Shown here: positions 5,778-6,157 of the stretch, in pieces
How the letters are laid out: each line of letters starts with the position of its first letter
Position numbering within the stretch: position 1 is the stretch's first letter
Source: Comamonas sp. lk
GTDB taxonomy: Bacteria > Pseudomonadota > Gammaproteobacteria > Burkholderiales > Burkholderiaceae_C
NCBI GenBank assembly: GCA_945901215.1
Contig: CAMDKE010000175.1
Span: 1 to 6,157, forward strand
Length of the DNA stretch: 6,157 nucleotides
Direction: 5' to 3'
Made by a program: the position numbers and the translations under genes
The notes under the pieces: generated by a model
Database searches by the model: none
What the model saw: the letters and a program-made list of their open reading frames with translations, nothing else
Told to the model about the DNA's origin: nothing

Positions 5778-6157
5778 CAGCCCTTAGTGGCTTCGGCCAG
5801 CATTTGCTCTATCTTTTTGTTGTCCACTGCGCCAGGTACGCGTGCGCCGTTGGTAAACAGCAAGGTGGGCGTGCCGGTGATCTTGTGTTTGCGACCCACG
5901 TCCACATTGCGCGCCAGAGCGCTGGTGTCGCACATGGCCGCCGCTGCCGGGACGGCCTGGTCCCGCAGCATCCAGTCTTGCCAGGCCAGGACGCGGTCTT
6001 TGGCGCACCAGATAGCCTTGGATTTTTCCGTGGAATCCGCCCCCAGGATGGGGTACAAAAACAGGTAAACGGTGACGTTGTCGACCTTTTGCAGGTCGCG
6101 CTCAAAGCGCTTGCAGTAGCCGCAGTTGGGGTCTTCAAATACGGCCATCTTGCGCTC
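5777..6157 (-). CDS. dsbC: Partial CDS, DsbC-type thiol:disulfide interchange protein (C-terminal part)
   Basis: The open frame enters from the right edge, giving the last 126 residues; the signal peptide and dimerisation domain lie outside the window. The visible part is the thioredoxin-fold catalytic domain of periplasmic disulfide isomerases of the DsbC/DsbG family. MAVFEDPNCGYCKRFERDL carries the CGYC active site (Cys12 and Cys15 of the visible peptide), the same CGYC as E. coli DsbC. A second pair, Cys51 (IWCAKDR) and Cys76 (MCDTS), matches the structural disulfide of DsbC. The cis-proline loop is GTPT (Pro97). DsbC reshuffles wrong disulfides and is kept reduced by DsbD. DsbC is preferred over DsbG because of CGYC and the second disulfide. 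The gene overlaps the M61 peptidase start by one base and is probably first in a shared transcript. The internal methionine (6148-6146) is not the true start. Confidence 0.9.
   Translation of the reverse strand, partial: ERKMAVFEDPNCGYCKRFERDLQKVDNVTVYLFLYPILGADSTEKSKAIWCAKDRVLAWQDWMLRDQAVPAAAAMCDTSALARNVDVGRKHKITGTPTLLFTNGARVPGAVDNKKIEQMLAEATKG

Noticed and set aside
5193..6068. A 291-codon plus-strand open frame spanning the dsbC/M61 junction
   Set aside because: It covers two well-supported minus-strand genes and has no recognisable domain; it is a third-position GC artefact.
1..6157. Mobile element, CRISPR array, prophage or defence system
   Set aside because: No transposase, integrase, phage-like or nuclease protein, regularly spaced repeats or terminal inverted repeats were seen; all genes belong to ordinary chromosomal families.

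Overview
The window looks like chromosomal DNA from a GC-rich betaproteobacterium, most likely of the Comamonadaceae (Rhodoferax/Polaromonas/Acidovorax relatives). The evidence is the protein sequences (an NhaR-type LysR regulator, a DsbC and M61 peptidase pair, a MipA/OmpV porin-like protein), dense coding and a strong G/C third-position preference. The family placement is inferred from recalled similarity, not from a database search. No mobile element, CRISPR array, tRNA or rRNA is visible, and no gene-free stretch exceeds 300 bases.

Layout from left to right: (1) positions 1-89, minus strand, the N-terminus of a probably exported protein cut by the window edge; (2) 90-342, an intergenic stretch with an AT-rich island of dyads and, next to the following gene, a small hairpin; (3) 343-876, minus, an Rrf2/IscR-type regulator in which all three cluster-binding cysteines are missing; (4) 877-1054, a divergent promoter region; (5) 1055-1948, plus, an NhaR-like LysR regulator; (6) 2035-2901, plus, a MipA/OmpV-family outer membrane protein; (7) 2906-3835, minus, an EamA/DMT-family transporter that converges on the MipA gene with only 4 bases between the stop codons; (8) 3836-3983, intergenic; (9) 3984-5777, minus, a cytosolic-type M61 aminopeptidase with a PDZ domain; (10) 5777-6157, minus, the C-terminal part of a DsbC-type disulfide isomerase, cut by the right edge and overlapping the peptidase start by one base (TGATG).

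Two functional themes can be read. One is a divergent regulator pair (Rrf2-type and NhaR-type) sharing one AT-rich control region, with an envelope protein gene following nhaR. The other is an envelope protein-folding and peptide-turnover unit, dsbC followed by the M61 peptidase, with the transporter gene downstream on the same strand. This is mostly an ordinary housekeeping region. The point that most deserves a second look is the Rrf2/IscR-like protein: it keeps the DNA-reading helix of IscR, including Glu43, but has Glu, Ala and Asp or Met where the [2Fe-2S] ligands should be.
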